Assembly (NCBI GenBank): GCA_001464695.1
Contig: LNDQ01000150.1
Location: 1-64,000 of the forward strand
DNA length: 64,000 bases
Direction: 5' to 3'
DNA from: Betaproteobacteria bacterium Ga0077523
GTDB lineage: Bacteria > Pseudomonadota > Gammaproteobacteria > Burkholderiales > Ga0077523
Below, one piece after another: positions 22,931-32,126 of this stretch. The position numbers and the translations under genes are program-made. Position 1 is the stretch's first letter; every line of letters starts with the position of its first letter. A model generated the notes under the pieces. It saw only the letters and a list, made by a program, of their open reading frames with translations, did not search any database and was not told the origin of the DNA.

Positions 22931-23878
22931 ATGAGCTCAGTCCTGGCAGAAGCCAACGTAGTGAGCGATCGTCTGCACCGGCGTGCTTCGCGGCACGTGA
23001 AGGAGCGGGTGATCGAGGCGATCCTGTTCCTGTCGGCGCTGTTCTCGGTGTTCGTCACCATCGGGATCGTCTGGGTGTTGTTGTCCGAGTCGATGACGTT
23101 CTTCGAGCACGTGTCACTGTGGGACTTTCTGACCGACACGCAGTGGACGCCGCTGTTCGACGACGATCACTACGGCATCATGGTCCTCCTGTCGGGCACG
23201 CTGGTCAGTTCCGCCGTGGCGCTGGCGGTGGCAATCCCCTTGGGCACGACCATCGCGATTTATCTTTCCGAGTTCGCGCCGTTCTCGTTGCGCGAGATCG
23301 CGAAGCCCTTCCTCGAGCTGCTGGGCGGGGTGCCGACAGTCGTGTACGGCTATTTCGCGCTGCTCTACGTGACCCCCGCGCTGCAGTACCTCGCCCTCGC
23401 GTTGTTCGACTACAACCTGCCCGGATTCAATCTGCTCTCCGCCGGCCTCGTGATGGGGATCATGATCATCCCCTACGTGAGTTCGGTCAGCGAGGATGCG
23501 ATGCGTTCGGTACCCATGAGCATGCGTGAGGGCTCTTACGCCATGGGGGCGACCCGCTTCCAGACGGCGGTGCGCGTGGTGACGCCCGCGGCATTCTCGG
23601 GCATCGCCGCCGCCTACATCCTCGGCATCTCGCGCGCCGTCGGCGAGACCATGATCCTGGCGGTCGCAGCCGGCATGCAGCCGAATCTCACCTGGAATCC
23701 GCTCGAGCCTGCCGCCACCATCACTGCCTTCATCGTGCAGGTGGCGCTGGGCGACCTGCCCCATGGGTCGATCGGCTACCAGACGATCTTCGCAGCCGGC
23801 TTGACGCTGCTCGTGATCACCCTCGGCTTCAACGTCCTCGGCCACGTGCTGAAGCGGAAGTACCGTCAAGCCTACTAG
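22931..23878 (+). CDS. pstC: Phosphate ABC transporter permease PstC
   Basis: One of the two inner-membrane channel subunits. It has 315 aa and six predicted helices; the first is at about 28-55. The EAA loop that docks on PstB reads EDAMRSVPMSMREGSYAMGAT. pstA follows 38 bp later. Confidence 0.96.
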   Translation: MSSVLAEANVVSDRLHRRASRHVKERVIEAILFLSALFSVFVTIGIVWVLLSESMTFFEHVSLWDFLTDTQWTPLFDDDHYGIMVLLSGTLVSSAVALAVAIPLGTTIAIYLSEFAPFSLREIAKPFLELLGGVPTVVYGYFALLYVTPALQYLALALFDYNLPGFNLLSAGLVMGIMIIPYVSSVSEDAMRSVPMSMREGSYAMGATRFQTAVRVVTPAAFSGIAAAYILGISRAVGETMILAVAAGMQPNLTWNPLEPAATITAFIVQVALGDLPHGSIGYQTIFAAGLTLLVITLGFNVLGHVLKRKYRQAY

Positions 23879-23916
23879 GATGACGCGACTCCCACGCTAA
23901 GGAACATCGCACTTCC

Positions 23917-24840
23917 GTGCTCAAACAAGACATCGGCGAGATCCGCGCCCTCATCATCAAGCACAAGCGCCGCGACCTGATCTTCGCGTTGTGCGGGCTG
24001 CTCGCCTTGATGATCGGGGTCCTCACCTTCGTCGTGCTGTTCGTCGGTATGCTCATCGACGGGCTGCCGCGGCTTTCGTGGGAGTTCTTCACCCATTTCC
24101 CGTCGCGCCGCGCCGAACAAGCCGGGATTCTCTCGGCCTGGGTCGGCACCACGCTGGTGATGGTGGTGACGGCGGTGGCCGCCATCCCGGTCGGCGTCGC
24201 AGCCGCCGTCTACCTCGAGGAGTACGCGCCGAAGAACATCGTCACCGACATCATCGAGATCAACGTCACCAATCTCGCGGGCGTGCCGTCGATCGTCTAC
24301 GGTCTGCTGGCGCTCGGGCTTTTCGTGTACACGTTCGGTTTCGGCCAGAGCATCCTGTCGGCAGGCCTTACGCTGGCGTTGCTGATCCTGCCGGTCGTGA
24401 TCGTCGCGACGCGCGAATCCATCCGCGCCATTCCGTCGGCCATCCGCGAGGGCGCCTACGCGCTCGGAGCTACCAAGTGGCAGACCACGGCCGATCACAT
24501 CCTCCCCTATTCGATGCCCGGCATCATGACCGGCATCATCATCGGCATGGCCCGCGCCATCGGCGAGACCGCACCCGTCATCACCATCGGCGCGCTGACG
24601 TTCATCGCCTTCCTGCCGGCGCCACCGGTCAAGGCCGAGTTTCCGTTCATGAGCTTCGAATGGCTGATGTCCGGATTCACCGTGATGCCGATCCAGATGT
24701 TCAACTGGACCTCGCGCCCCGAGGCTGCGTTCCACCAGAACGCTGCCGCCGCCGGTCTCGTGCTGGTCGTCATGACGCTCTCCATGAATGCGGTGGCGAT
24801 CTACATCCGCTACCGTCTGCGCAAGAACATCAAGTGGTAG
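23917..24840 (+). CDS. pstA: Phosphate ABC transporter permease PstA
   Basis: Second channel subunit, 307 aa from a GTG start. About six hydrophobic helices are visible, the first at about 27-50. The EAA-type docking loop is ESIRAIPSAIREGAYALGAT. It is 9 bp before pstB. Confidence 0.95.
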   Translation: MLKQDIGEIRALIIKHKRRDLIFALCGLLALMIGVLTFVVLFVGMLIDGLPRLSWEFFTHFPSRRAEQAGILSAWVGTTLVMVVTAVAAIPVGVAAAVYLEEYAPKNIVTDIIEINVTNLAGVPSIVYGLLALGLFVYTFGFGQSILSAGLTLALLILPVVIVATRESIRAIPSAIREGAYALGATKWQTTADHILPYSMPGIMTGIIIGMARAIGETAPVITIGALTFIAFLPAPPVKAEFPFMSFEWLMSGFTVMPIQMFNWTSRPEAAFHQNAAAAGLVLVVMTLSMNAVAIYIRYRLRKNIKW

Positions 24841-24849
24841 TCTGAAACC

Positions 24850-25650
24850 ATGTCCAAGATCACCGACGGCCCCGCGCTCGCGACCGACCTCAAGGTCAAG
24901 GCCGAGGCCCGCAAGCTCAATTTCTTCTATGGCAATTTCCACGCCCTGAAGAACATCGACATGCCGATCTACGAGCGCAAGGTCACGGCGCTGATCGGCC
25001 CGTCGGGCTGCGGCAAGTCGACGTATCTGCGGTGCTTCAACCGGATGCACGACCTCTATCCGGGTAACCGCTATGACGGCGAGATCCGTCTCCAGCCGGA
25101 CAATACCAATCTGCTGCATCCGCAGGTCGACCCGATCGAGGTCCGCATGCGGATCAGCATGGTGTTCCAGAAGCCCAATCCGTTTCCGAAGACCATCTAT
25201 GAGAACGTCGCCTACGGCTTGCGGGTCCGCGGCGTGCGCGGGGTGAAGGTGCTGGATGAAAAGGTCGAGCAGGCGCTGCGCGGCGCGGCGCTCTGGGACG
25301 AGGTAAAAGACCGGCTGCAGCATCTCGCCTTCAACCTCTCGGGCGGCCAGCAGCAGCGCCTTTGCATCGCCCGGGCGCTCGCTACCGAGCCGGAGATCCT
25401 GCTCTTCGACGAGCCGACCTCGGCGCTGGACCCGATCGCCACGGCCAGCATCGAAGAACTGATCGCCGACCTGAAGGACAAGGTCACCATCCTGATCGTG
25501 ACCCACAACATGCAGCAGGCGGCCCGGGTGTCGGATTTCACCGCCTACATGTACTTGGGCGAGATGATCGAGTTCGACGCCACCGACACCATCTTCATCA
25601 AGCCCAAGAACAAGGCGACCGAGGATTACATCACCGGTCGCTTCGGCTAG
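24850..25650 (+). CDS. pstB: Phosphate ABC transporter ATP-binding protein PstB
   Basis: Cytoplasmic ATPase of the importer, 266 aa. Walker A is GPSGCGKST, the signature is [15 protein letters not shown], Walker B is [12 protein letters not shown] and the switch histidine lies in THNMQQA. It is last in the operon; phoU, which often follows, is absent here and tpiA comes next. Confidence 0.98.
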   Translation: MSKITDGPALATDLKVKAEARKLNFFYGNFHALKNIDMPIYERKVTALIGPSGCGKSTYLRCFNRMHDLYPGNRYDGEIRLQPDNTNLLHPQVDPIEVRMRISMVFQKPNPFPKTIYENVAYGLRVRGVRGVKVLDEKVEQALRGAALWDEVKDRLQHLAFNLSGGQQQRLCIARALATEPEILLFDEPTSALDPIATASIEELIADLKDKVTILIVTHNMQQAARVSDFTAYMYLGEMIEFDATDTIFIKPKNKATEDYITGRFG

Positions 25651-25669
25651 GCGCCCCCTGGGGGGGGCC

Positions 25670-25697
25670 GAAAACCCGGTGTCCGGACGGTTTTTCC
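25670..25697 (+). terminator. Possible terminator after pstB
   Basis: GAAAACC (25670-25676) can pair with GGTTTTTC (25689-25696), with a CCGG-TGT-CCGG element inside and a T5 run in the right arm. The match is imperfect. Confidence 0.4.
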
Positions 25698-25711
25698 GCG
25701 CCGCAGCGGCG

Positions 25712-25741
25712 TTGACCCTCCCCCGGCCCCGCGAGTAAACT
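25712..25741 (+). promoter_or_regulatory. Sigma-70 type promoter for tpiA
   Basis: -35 TTGACC (25712-25717), 18-bp spacer, -10 TAAACT (25736-25741), 27 bp before the tpiA ATG. Confidence 0.55.
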
Positions 25742-25768
25742 CCGGGCGCTTTGACTTCGGGTTTTCGC

Positions 25769-26533
25769 ATGCGCCGCAAGCTGGTCGCCGGGAATTGGAA
25801 GATGCACGGCAGCCTCGAGGCGAACGCCCGGCTGCTGGGATCTCTGACCACGGGCAAGGTGGGTTCCGGCAGTGCAGCATGCGCGGTCCTGGTGCCTTTT
25901 CCGTACCTGGCGCAGACGCAGACGCTGCTGAGGGGCAGTGCCTGCGGGTGGGGCGCGCAGAACCTCGGCGAGCATCCGTCCGGGGCCTACACGGGGGAAG
26001 TCGCGGGGTCGATGCTCGCGGAATTCGGGTGTACCTACGTGGCTGTGGGGCATTCGGAACGCCGGGCGCTGTACCACGAAGATGACGCGGTGGTGGCCCG
26101 CAAGGCGGTAGCCGCCCGTAAGGCAGGTTTGACCCCGATCGTGTGCCTGGGCGAGACGCTGCAAGAGCGCGAGGCGGGCCGGACGGAAGCGGTGGTGCAG
26201 CGGCAGTTGGATGCGGTGCTGGATCTGGCGGGTGTGGGTTTGATTGCCGAGTCGGTAGTGGCCTACGAGCCGGTCTGGGCCATCGGTACCGGCAAGACTG
26301 CGACACCCGAGCAGGCACAGGAAGTTCATGCATTCTTGAGGGCGCTGCTCACGCGGCGCGACAGCAAAGTGGCGGCAGCGGTGCCCATCTTGTACGGCGG
26401 CAGTGTCAAGGGCGCCAACGCCGAGTCGTTATTCGCAATGCCCGATGTGGACGGCGGCCTGGTCGGCGGTGCGTCCCTGGTGGCGGAAGAGTTCCTGGCA
26501 ATCTGGCGCGCGGCCGAGCGGCTGGCGTCTTGA
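25769..26533 (+). CDS. tpiA: Triosephosphate isomerase
   Basis: Interconverts dihydroxyacetone phosphate and glyceraldehyde-3-phosphate. It has 254 aa from the ATG at 25769, since AGNWKMHG (catalytic Lys) must sit at about residue 10; a TTG at 25751 is less likely. The catalytic His is in VGHSERR, the Glu in [15 protein letters not shown], and the phosphate loop is [11 protein letters not shown]. It has a promoter of its own and secG follows 7 bp later. Confidence 0.97.
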   Translation: MRRKLVAGNWKMHGSLEANARLLGSLTTGKVGSGSAACAVLVPFPYLAQTQTLLRGSACGWGAQNLGEHPSGAYTGEVAGSMLAEFGCTYVAVGHSERRALYHEDDAVVARKAVAARKAGLTPIVCLGETLQEREAGRTEAVVQRQLDAVLDLAGVGLIAESVVAYEPVWAIGTGKTATPEQAQEVHAFLRALLTRRDSKVAAAVPILYGGSVKGANAESLFAMPDVDGGLVGGASLVAEEFLAIWRAAERLAS

Positions 26534-26540
26534 GGATCCC

Positions 26541-26906
26541 ATGCAGACATTCATCCTGATCATTCATGTGCTCGTCGGTGCCAGCGTCATCGGCCTGGTG
26601 CTGCTCCAGCACGGCAAGGGCGCCGACATGGGCGCGGCCTTCGGCAGCGGTTCCGCGGGCAGCCTGTTCGGGTCGAGCGGGTCGGCCAATTTCCTGAGCC
26701 GCAGCACCGCGGTGCTGACGGCCGTGTTCTTCGTGACGAGCCTGGGCCTCACCTACCTGTCGACGAGCAAGCCGACGTCGCAGGGCGTGATCGTGGGCAA
26801 GCCGCCGGTGGAGCAGGACGTTCCCGTGCCGGCAGGCGACAAGGCTGCGGTTCCGGCGGCGGTGCCGGCCGATGCGGATTCGAAGACGAAGGACATTCCG
26901 AAGTAG
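26541..26906 (+). CDS. secG: Protein-export membrane protein SecG
   Basis: Auxiliary subunit of the SecYEG translocon. It has 121 aa with two helices (about 2-22 and 53-73) around the conserved GKGADMGAAFGSGSAGSLFG loop. The C-terminal tail is Lys/Pro/Ala-rich and cytosolic or periplasmic. tpiA-secG-tRNA-Leu-nuo is a conserved betaproteobacterial order. Confidence 0.95.
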   Translation: MQTFILIIHVLVGASVIGLVLLQHGKGADMGAAFGSGSAGSLFGSSGSANFLSRSTAVLTAVFFVTSLGLTYLSTSKPTSQGVIVGKPPVEQDVPVPAGDKAAVPAAVPADADSKTKDIPK

Positions 26907-26956
26907 CACAGGTTTCAAGGCGCGGGGCTTCACGGCTTCGCGGTGTTGCAAAAAAA

Positions 26957-27041
26957 GCCGATGTGGTGAAATTGGTAGACACGCTGTCTTGAGGGGGCAG
27001 TGGCGAAAGCCGTGGGAGTTCGAGTCTCCCCATCGGCACCA
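26957..27041 (+). tRNA. tRNA-Leu (anticodon GAG)
   Basis: 85 nt including an encoded CCA. The acceptor GCCGATG (26957-26963) pairs with CATCGGC (27031-27037). The anticodon arm is CTGTC-TTGAGGG-GGCAG with GAG in the loop. A long variable arm follows, as in leucine tRNAs, and the T arm reads GGGAG-TTCGAGT-CTCCC. It reads CUC/CUU codons. Confidence 0.97.
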
Positions 27042-27159
27042 CGATGTAGAGGCGGATCTTGAGCGGTGTCGAGGGGGCACCGATGAAGACCCGATCGCAG
27101 TAGCAGTCCGAGGACGAGTACCGCTGTGGCCGCCCAGGCAGTCGCAGCCGTGACGCGCA

Positions 27160-27528
27160 ATGCTCACCAACTATTTCCCGATCCTGTTGTTCATCGTAGT
27201 GGGGCTCGCCGTAGGCGTCGCGCCGATCGTTCTCGGCGGCGGCTTGAGCCGTCTGCTCGGCCATCACCGGCCCGACTCGGAGAAGCTCTCCCCCTACGAA
27301 TGCGGCTTCGAAGCCTTCGAAGACGCGCGCATGAAGTTCGACGTGCGCTACTACCTGGTCGCGATCCTGTTCATCCTGTTCGATCTCGAAATCGCGTTCC
27401 TGTTTCCCTGGGCCGTCGTGCTGGACGAGATCGGTCTGTTCGGATTCGTCGCGATGGTCGTGTTTCTCGCGATCCTGGTGGTCGGATTCATCTACGAGTG
27501 GAAGAAGGGGGCGTTGGAGTGGGAGTAG
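27160..27528 (+). CDS. nuoA: NADH-quinone oxidoreductase subunit A
   Basis: Small membrane subunit of respiratory complex I, 122 aa with three helices (about 5-28, 62-85 and 90-112). The conserved loop [20 protein letters not shown] carries the quinone-channel cysteine and is exposed near NuoD/NuoH. It is first gene of a complete 14-gene nuo operon, with a 245-bp gap before nuoB. Confidence 0.96.
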   Translation: MLTNYFPILLFIVVGLAVGVAPIVLGGGLSRLLGHHRPDSEKLSPYECGFEAFEDARMKFDVRYYLVAILFILFDLEIAFLFPWAVVLDEIGLFGFVAMVVFLAILVVGFIYEWKKGALEWE

Positions 27529-27645
27529 CCGCCCTTCAGCTTCGCTTCGGGCAGCTCGAGGGCGAAGTCGCGAAGCACTTCGCCCCGGGGCGTGTGATCC
27601 CTCGGGTTGGGCGGCAGCGAGGTCCGCACGGCGAGGGGTTTCGGG

Positions 27646-27671
27646 AGTCGGTCTCGCGCAGCAGACCGACT
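27646..27671 (+). other. Hairpin in the nuoA-nuoB gap
   Basis: AGTCGGTCT (27646-27654) pairs perfectly with AGACCGACT (27663-27671) across an 8-nt loop. The rest of the 245-bp gap (27529-27773) holds no convincing gene. No T-run follows, so it may act on mRNA stability or processing. Confidence 0.5.
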
Positions 27672-27773
27672 GAAAGCGCTTCCGAAGCCTGGTTGCCTCG
27701 CAATGGTTGTCGGTCCGTAGACACCGTGAGACCGCGACACACCTGCCGTTCGGATCTCGTTAGGACCTAACCC

Positions 27774-28250
27774 ATGGGCATCGAAGGCGAACTCCAGAAA
27801 GGCTTCGTCACCACCACGGTGGACGAACTCATCAACTGGACCCGCACCGGTTCCCTCTGGCCGATGACCTTCGGGCTCGCCTGTTGCGCAGTCGAGATGA
27901 TGCATGCCGGGGCTTCACGCTATGACCTCGACCGTTTCGGCATCGTGTTCCGGCCGAGCCCACGACAGTCGGACGTGATGATCGTGGCCGGCACGCTCTG
28001 CAACAAGATGGCACCGGCGCTGCGCAAGGTCTACGACCAGATGGCCGAACCGCGTTGGGTCATCTCCATGGGGTCCTGTGCGAACGGCGGTGGCTATTAC
28101 CACTACTCGTATTCGGTGGTGCGTGGCTGCGACCGCATCGTGCCGGTCGACGTGTACGTGCCGGGCTGTCCGCCGACGGCGGAGGCACTGCTCTACGGCA
28201 TCATCCAGTTGCAGAACAAGATCCGACGCACCAACACCATCGCTCGCTAG
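27774..28250 (+). CDS. nuoB: NADH-quinone oxidoreductase subunit B
   Basis: Holds iron-sulfur cluster N2, the last electron donor to quinone. It has 158 aa. The cluster cysteines lie in [19 protein letters not shown] and [11 protein letters not shown]. It is 9 bp before nuoC. Confidence 0.98.
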   Translation: MGIEGELQKGFVTTTVDELINWTRTGSLWPMTFGLACCAVEMMHAGASRYDLDRFGIVFRPSPRQSDVMIVAGTLCNKMAPALRKVYDQMAEPRWVISMGSCANGGGYYHYSYSVVRGCDRIVPVDVYVPGCPPTAEALLYGIIQLQNKIRRTNTIAR

Positions 28251-28259
28251 ATCGAACTC

Positions 28260-28856
28260 ATGACCGCCCCCGAACCTCTGCTCGAAACCGTCCGGCGCAT
28301 CCTCGGAGACGCGGTGAGTGGTACCGAGGTGGTGCGCGGTCAGGCCATCGCGACGATCAAGGCAATGTCCTGGGTCGACGCGGCGCGAACGCTGCGCGAT
28401 GCGGCGGAACTCAAGTTCGAACAGCTGATCGATCTGTGCGGTCTTGACTATCAGGCCTATGGAAATGGCCGCTGGGACGGTCAGCGTTTCGCGGTGGTGG
28501 TGCAATTGCTGTCGGTTTCGCTCAACCAGCGATTGCGCGTGAAGGTCTTCGCGTCCGACGATGACTTTCCGTCCGTGGACTCGGTGACCGGCATCTGGTC
28601 CGGCGCCAACTGGTTCGAGCGCGAAGCCTTCGACCTGTTCGGTATCGTGTTTCCCGGCCATGCCGACCTGCGCCGCATCCTCACCGACTACGGCTTCATC
28701 GGGCATCCGTTCCGCAAGGATTTTCCGGTATCGGGGTACGTGGAGATGCGCTACGACCCGGACCAGCAGCGCGTGATCTATCAGCCGGTCAGCATCGAAC
28801 CGCGCGAGATCGTGCCGCGGGTGGTGCGGGAGCCGAACTATGGGGATGTGGAGTGA
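28260..28856 (+). CDS. nuoC: NADH-quinone oxidoreductase subunit C
   Basis: Peripheral arm subunit, 198 aa, separate from NuoD (not a NuoCD fusion). The 30-kDa signature [20 protein letters not shown] and HPFRKDFP are present. A 217-bp gap with a repeat and a partial nuoD duplicate separates it from nuoD. Confidence 0.97.
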   Translation: MTAPEPLLETVRRILGDAVSGTEVVRGQAIATIKAMSWVDAARTLRDAAELKFEQLIDLCGLDYQAYGNGRWDGQRFAVVVQLLSVSLNQRLRVKVFASDDDFPSVDSVTGIWSGANWFEREAFDLFGIVFPGHADLRRILTDYGFIGHPFRKDFPVSGYVEMRYDPDQQRVIYQPVSIEPREIVPRVVREPNYGDVE

Positions 28857-28866
28857 AGCCCCGTAA

Positions 28867-28910
28867 CGCTTTCAACACGAAGGTTACGAAGGACGCGAAG
28901 GGCACGAAGG
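28867..28910. repeat. ACGAAGG-type repeat (family C) after nuoC
   Basis: It starts with CGCTTTCAACACGAAGG, the same 17-mer as at 53249-53265, and continues as near-tandem ACGAAGG units. Here only one arm is present, whereas the copy at 53249 has both arms. Confidence 0.75.
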
Positions 28911-28953
28911 AAGTGCGCGCCACATACGCGTATCAGGTAGGAGGGAAGTTGCT

Positions 28954-29106
28954 CCATGCCTGAGATTCGCAACTTCACGATGAATTTTAGTTCCGACATA
29001 ACTTCGGCTGAGCCGAAGTTAGTCTCCACTGAAATGCATCTCGCAGTTGCGAACCGTCATGGAGCTTCGCCCCATGCCTGAGATTCGCAACTTCACGATG
29101 AATTTT
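28954..29106 (+). repeat. 35-bp direct duplication of the nuoD start
   Basis: The 35 nt spanning the nuoD start codon and its first eleven codons (29072-29106) occur identically at 28954-28988, 118 bp upstream. The first copy has a strong AGGAGG (28939-28944). It opens a frame of 41 codons that keeps [11 protein letters not shown], then diverges and stops at 29079-29081, overlapping the real nuoD start by 8 nt. The segment between includes a 9-bp perfect hairpin (28999-29021). Confidence 0.85.
28956..29081 (+). other. Possible 41-aa leader peptide ahead of nuoD
   Basis: The ATG in the upstream duplicate is well placed after AGGAGG and translates to [11 protein letters not shown] followed by 30 unrelated residues. 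The stop TGA overlaps the nuoD ATG region, so ribosomes ending here could re-initiate at nuoD. It is probably a by-product of the duplication; no independent function is evident. Confidence 0.35.
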
Positions 29107-30327
29107 GGGCCGCAGCATCCTGCGGCCCATGGCGTGTTGCGGCTGGTTCTGGAACTCGACGGTGAAGTGATCCAGCGCGCCGATCCGCACATCGGCCTCC
29201 TGCATCGCGCGACCGAGAAGCTGGCCGAGCAGAAGACGTTCATCCAGAACGTGCCGTACATGGATCGTCTCGACTACGTGTCGATGATGTGCAACGAGCA
29301 CGCCTACGTGATGGCGATCGAGAAGCTGCTCGGCATCGAAGTGCCGATCCGTGCCCAGTACATCCGCGTGATGTTCGACGAGATCACGCGCGTGCTGAAC
29401 CACTTGTTGTGGCTCGGCGCGCACGGGCTCGACATCGGGGCGATGACGGTCTTCCTGTACTGCTTCCGCGAGCGCGAGGACCTGATGGACTGCTACGAAG
29501 CGGTCTCGGGTGCGCGGCTGCACGCGGCCTACTTCCGGCCTGGTGGCGTCTACCGCGACCTGCCCGATCGCATGCCGCAGTACCAGGCCTCCAACCTGCG
29601 TTCCGCCGAAGACGTGAAGCGGCTCAATGCGAACCGCCAGGGTTCGATGCTCGACTTCATCGAGGATTTCGTCACGCGCTTTCCCAAGCAGGTGGACGAG
29701 TACGAAACGCTGCTCACCGACAACCGCATCTGGAAGCAGCGCACCGTCGGCATCGGCGTGGTCAGTCCCGAGCGTGCGCTGCAGCTCGGTTTCACCGGTC
29801 CGATGCTGCGCGGCTCCGGCTTTGCGTGGGATCTGCGCAAGAAGCAGCCCTACGAAGTCTACGATCGCATGGATTTCGACATTCCCGTGGGTGTCACAGG
29901 CGACTGCTACGACCGCTACCTGGTGCGGATCGAGGAGATGCGGCAGTCGAACCGCATCATCAAACAGTGCATCGACTGGCTGCGCGCCAACCCCGGTCCG
30001 GTGATGACGGAAGACCACAAGGTGGCACCACCTTCGAGGGTGGACATGAAAACCAACATGGAAGAGCTCATCCATCACTTCAAGCTCTTCACCGAAGGCA
30101 TGCACGTGCCCGAGGGCGAATGCTATGCCGCGGTCGAGGCGCCCAAGGGGGAATTCGGCATCTACCTGGTGTCGGACGGCGCGAACAAACCGTATCGCCT
30201 CAAGATCCGCGCTCCGGGCTTCCCGCATCTCGCCGCCATGGACGAGATGGGCCGGGGCCACATGATCGCCGACGCCGTGGCGATCATCGGCACCATGGAC
30301 ATCGTGTTCGGCGAGGTCGATCGCTGA
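29074..30327 (+). CDS. nuoD: NADH-quinone oxidoreductase subunit D
   Basis: 49-kDa subunit that forms the quinone site with NuoB. It has 417 aa from the ATG at 29074, which matches the family N-terminus (residues 1-20 include [12 protein letters not shown]); a TTG at 29047 is unlikely. GGAG lies 9 nt before the chosen start. The stop overlaps the nuoE ATG (TGATG). Its 5' end is duplicated upstream. Confidence 0.98.
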   Translation: MPEIRNFTMNFGPQHPAAHGVLRLVLELDGEVIQRADPHIGLLHRATEKLAEQKTFIQNVPYMDRLDYVSMMCNEHAYVMAIEKLLGIEVPIRAQYIRVMFDEITRVLNHLLWLGAHGLDIGAMTVFLYCFREREDLMDCYEAVSGARLHAAYFRPGGVYRDLPDRMPQYQASNLRSAEDVKRLNANRQGSMLDFIEDFVTRFPKQVDEYETLLTDNRIWKQRTVGIGVVSPERALQLGFTGPMLRGSGFAWDLRKKQPYEVYDRMDFDIPVGVTGDCYDRYLVRIEEMRQSNRIIKQCIDWLRANPGPVMTEDHKVAPPSRVDMKTNMEELIHHFKLFTEGMHVPEGECYAAVEAPKGEFGIYLVSDGANKPYRLKIRAPGFPHLAAMDEMGRGHMIADAVAIIGTMDIVFGEVDR

Positions 30328-30803
30328 TGCTTTCTCAATCCGCACTGAGCCGCATCGATCGCGAACTGACCAAGTATCCGTCCGACCAGAAGCAGTCGGC
30401 GGTGATGTCGGCTCTTGCGATCGCGCAGGACGAACATCCGCACCTGACCACCGAGGTGCTCGACGCCGTGGCCGCGTATCTCGGCATGGCGCCCATCGCG
30501 GTCTACGAGGTGGCGACTTTCTACACGATGTACGACCTCGAACCGGTCGGCAAGCACAAGCTGTGCATCTGCACCAACCTGCCCTGCGTCCTGTCGGGCG
30601 CCGGCGAAGCTGCTGCGCACCTCAAGAAGAAGCTGGGTATCGATTTCGGTGGCACCACGGCCGACGGCAAGTTCACCCTGAAGGAAGGGGAGTGCTTCGG
30701 CGCCTGTGGCGATGCGCCCGTGGTGCTGCACAACAACAAGAAGATGCTGGTCGAGATGTCACCGGAGAAGATCGACGCGTTGCTGACGGAGCTTTCGCGA
30801 TGA
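30327..30803 (+). CDS. nuoE: NADH-quinone oxidoreductase subunit E
   Basis: Thioredoxin-fold subunit with the 2Fe-2S cluster N1a. It has 158 aa. Cluster cysteines are in CTNLPC and [11 protein letters not shown]. It overlaps nuoD and nuoF by a few bases on each side, indicating translational coupling. Confidence 0.97.
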   Translation: MLSQSALSRIDRELTKYPSDQKQSAVMSALAIAQDEHPHLTTEVLDAVAAYLGMAPIAVYEVATFYTMYDLEPVGKHKLCICTNLPCVLSGAGEAAAHLKKKLGIDFGGTTADGKFTLKEGECFGACGDAPVVLHNNKKMLVEMSPEKIDALLTELSR

Positions 30804-32122
30804 TCACTTCCCACGCGCCATTTCCAGAGGGCGTATATGGCCCGGACGCCCTCATCCTCAAGGGCCTGAACGGTACCAACTGGCGCTTGAAGGACTACGA
30901 GGCCCGCGGCGGCTATCAGGCGCTGCGCAAGATTCTCACCGAGAAGATCCCGCCCACGGCGGTGATCGACGAGCTGAAGAAGTCCGCGCTGCGCGGGCGC
31001 GGGGGCGCCGGCTTCCCGACCGGCCTCAAGTGGAGCTTCATGCCGAAGAACTACACCGGCCAACGCTACCTCGTCTGCAATTCCGACGAAGGTGAGCCGG
31101 GCACGTTCAAGGATCGCGACATCCTGCGCTACAACCCGCACATCGTGATCGAAGGCATGGCGATCGGCGCCTACGCCATGGGCATCACCGTGGGCTACAA
31201 CTACATCCACGGCGAGATATGGGAAGGCTACGAACGCTTCGAGGCGGCGCTGGAGGAAGCACGCGCTGCCGGCTATCTGGGTGCGAATATTCTCGGCAGC
31301 GGCTTCGACTTCCAGCTCCACGCCTATCACGGCTGGGGTGCCTACATCTGCGGCGAGGAAACCGCGCTGCTCGAATCGCTCGAAGGCAAGAAGGGCCAGC
31401 CGCGCTTCAAGCCGCCGTTCCCGGCGAGCTTCGGCCTGTACGGCAAGCCCACCACCATCAACAACACCGAAACCTTCGCCGCGGTCCCGTGGATCATCGT
31501 GAACGGCGGCGAGGCGTTCCTCAGCCTGGGTAAACCGAACAACGGCGGCACCAAGATCTTCTCCGTGTCCGGTGACGTGGCCCGGCCCGGCAACTACGAA
31601 GTGAAGCTCGGCACGCCGTTCGCCAAACTGCTCGAGATGGCCGGTGGGATGCGCGGCGGTCGCAAGTTGAAGGCGTGCATTCCCGGCGGCTCGTCGATGC
31701 CGGTGCTGCCGGCCGAGATCATGATGCAGACCGACATGGACTACGACTCCATCGCCAAGGCGGGATCGATGCTGGGGTCGGGGGCGGTCATCGTCATGGA
31801 CGAGACCCGCTGCATGGTGCGTTGCCTGGAGCGGCTCTCCTACTTCTACTACGAGGAATCGTGCGGCCAGTGCACGCCCTGCCGCGAAGGCACCGGCTGG
31901 CTCTACCGCATGGTCCACCGCATCGAGCACGGTCAGGGCCGCAAGGAAGATCTCGACATGTTGAATTCCGTCGCCGACAACATCCAGGGGCGCACCATCT
32001 GCGCGCTCGGCGATGCCGCGGCGATGCCGGTGCGCGCGTTCATCAAGCACTACCGCGACGAGTTCCAGTACCACATCGATCACGGCCACTGCCTGATCGA
32101 CAAGGTTGCGAAGGCGGCGTGA
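30800..32122 (+). CDS. nuoF: NADH-quinone oxidoreductase subunit F
   Basis: NADH- and FMN-binding subunit, 440 aa from the ATG at 30800 overlapping the nuoE stop. The glycine-rich NADH site [10 protein letters not shown] is at 66-75. The FMN-site stretch is [17 protein letters not shown], and the N3 cluster motif [11 protein letters not shown] lies near residue 355. Confidence 0.98.
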   Translation: MITSHAPFPEGVYGPDALILKGLNGTNWRLKDYEARGGYQALRKILTEKIPPTAVIDELKKSALRGRGGAGFPTGLKWSFMPKNYTGQRYLVCNSDEGEPGTFKDRDILRYNPHIVIEGMAIGAYAMGITVGYNYIHGEIWEGYERFEAALEEARAAGYLGANILGSGFDFQLHAYHGWGAYICGEETALLESLEGKKGQPRFKPPFPASFGLYGKPTTINNTETFAAVPWIIVNGGEAFLSLGKPNNGGTKIFSVSGDVARPGNYEVKLGTPFAKLLEMAGGMRGGRKLKACIPGGSSMPVLPAEIMMQTDMDYDSIAKAGSMLGSGAVIVMDETRCMVRCLERLSYFYYEESCGQCTPCREGTGWLYRMVHRIEHGQGRKEDLDMLNSVADNIQGRTICALGDAAAMPVRAFIKHYRDEFQYHIDHGHCLIDKVAKAA

Positions 32123-32126
32123 AGCG

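Noticed and set aside
28956..29081. Upstream copy as a second nuoD gene or a real protein
   Set aside because: Only eleven codons match nuoD, then the frame diverges and ends; kept only as a possible leader peptide.
31859..32122. Separate small gene at the end of nuoF
   Set aside because: This is the C-terminal iron-sulfur part of nuoF in the same frame.
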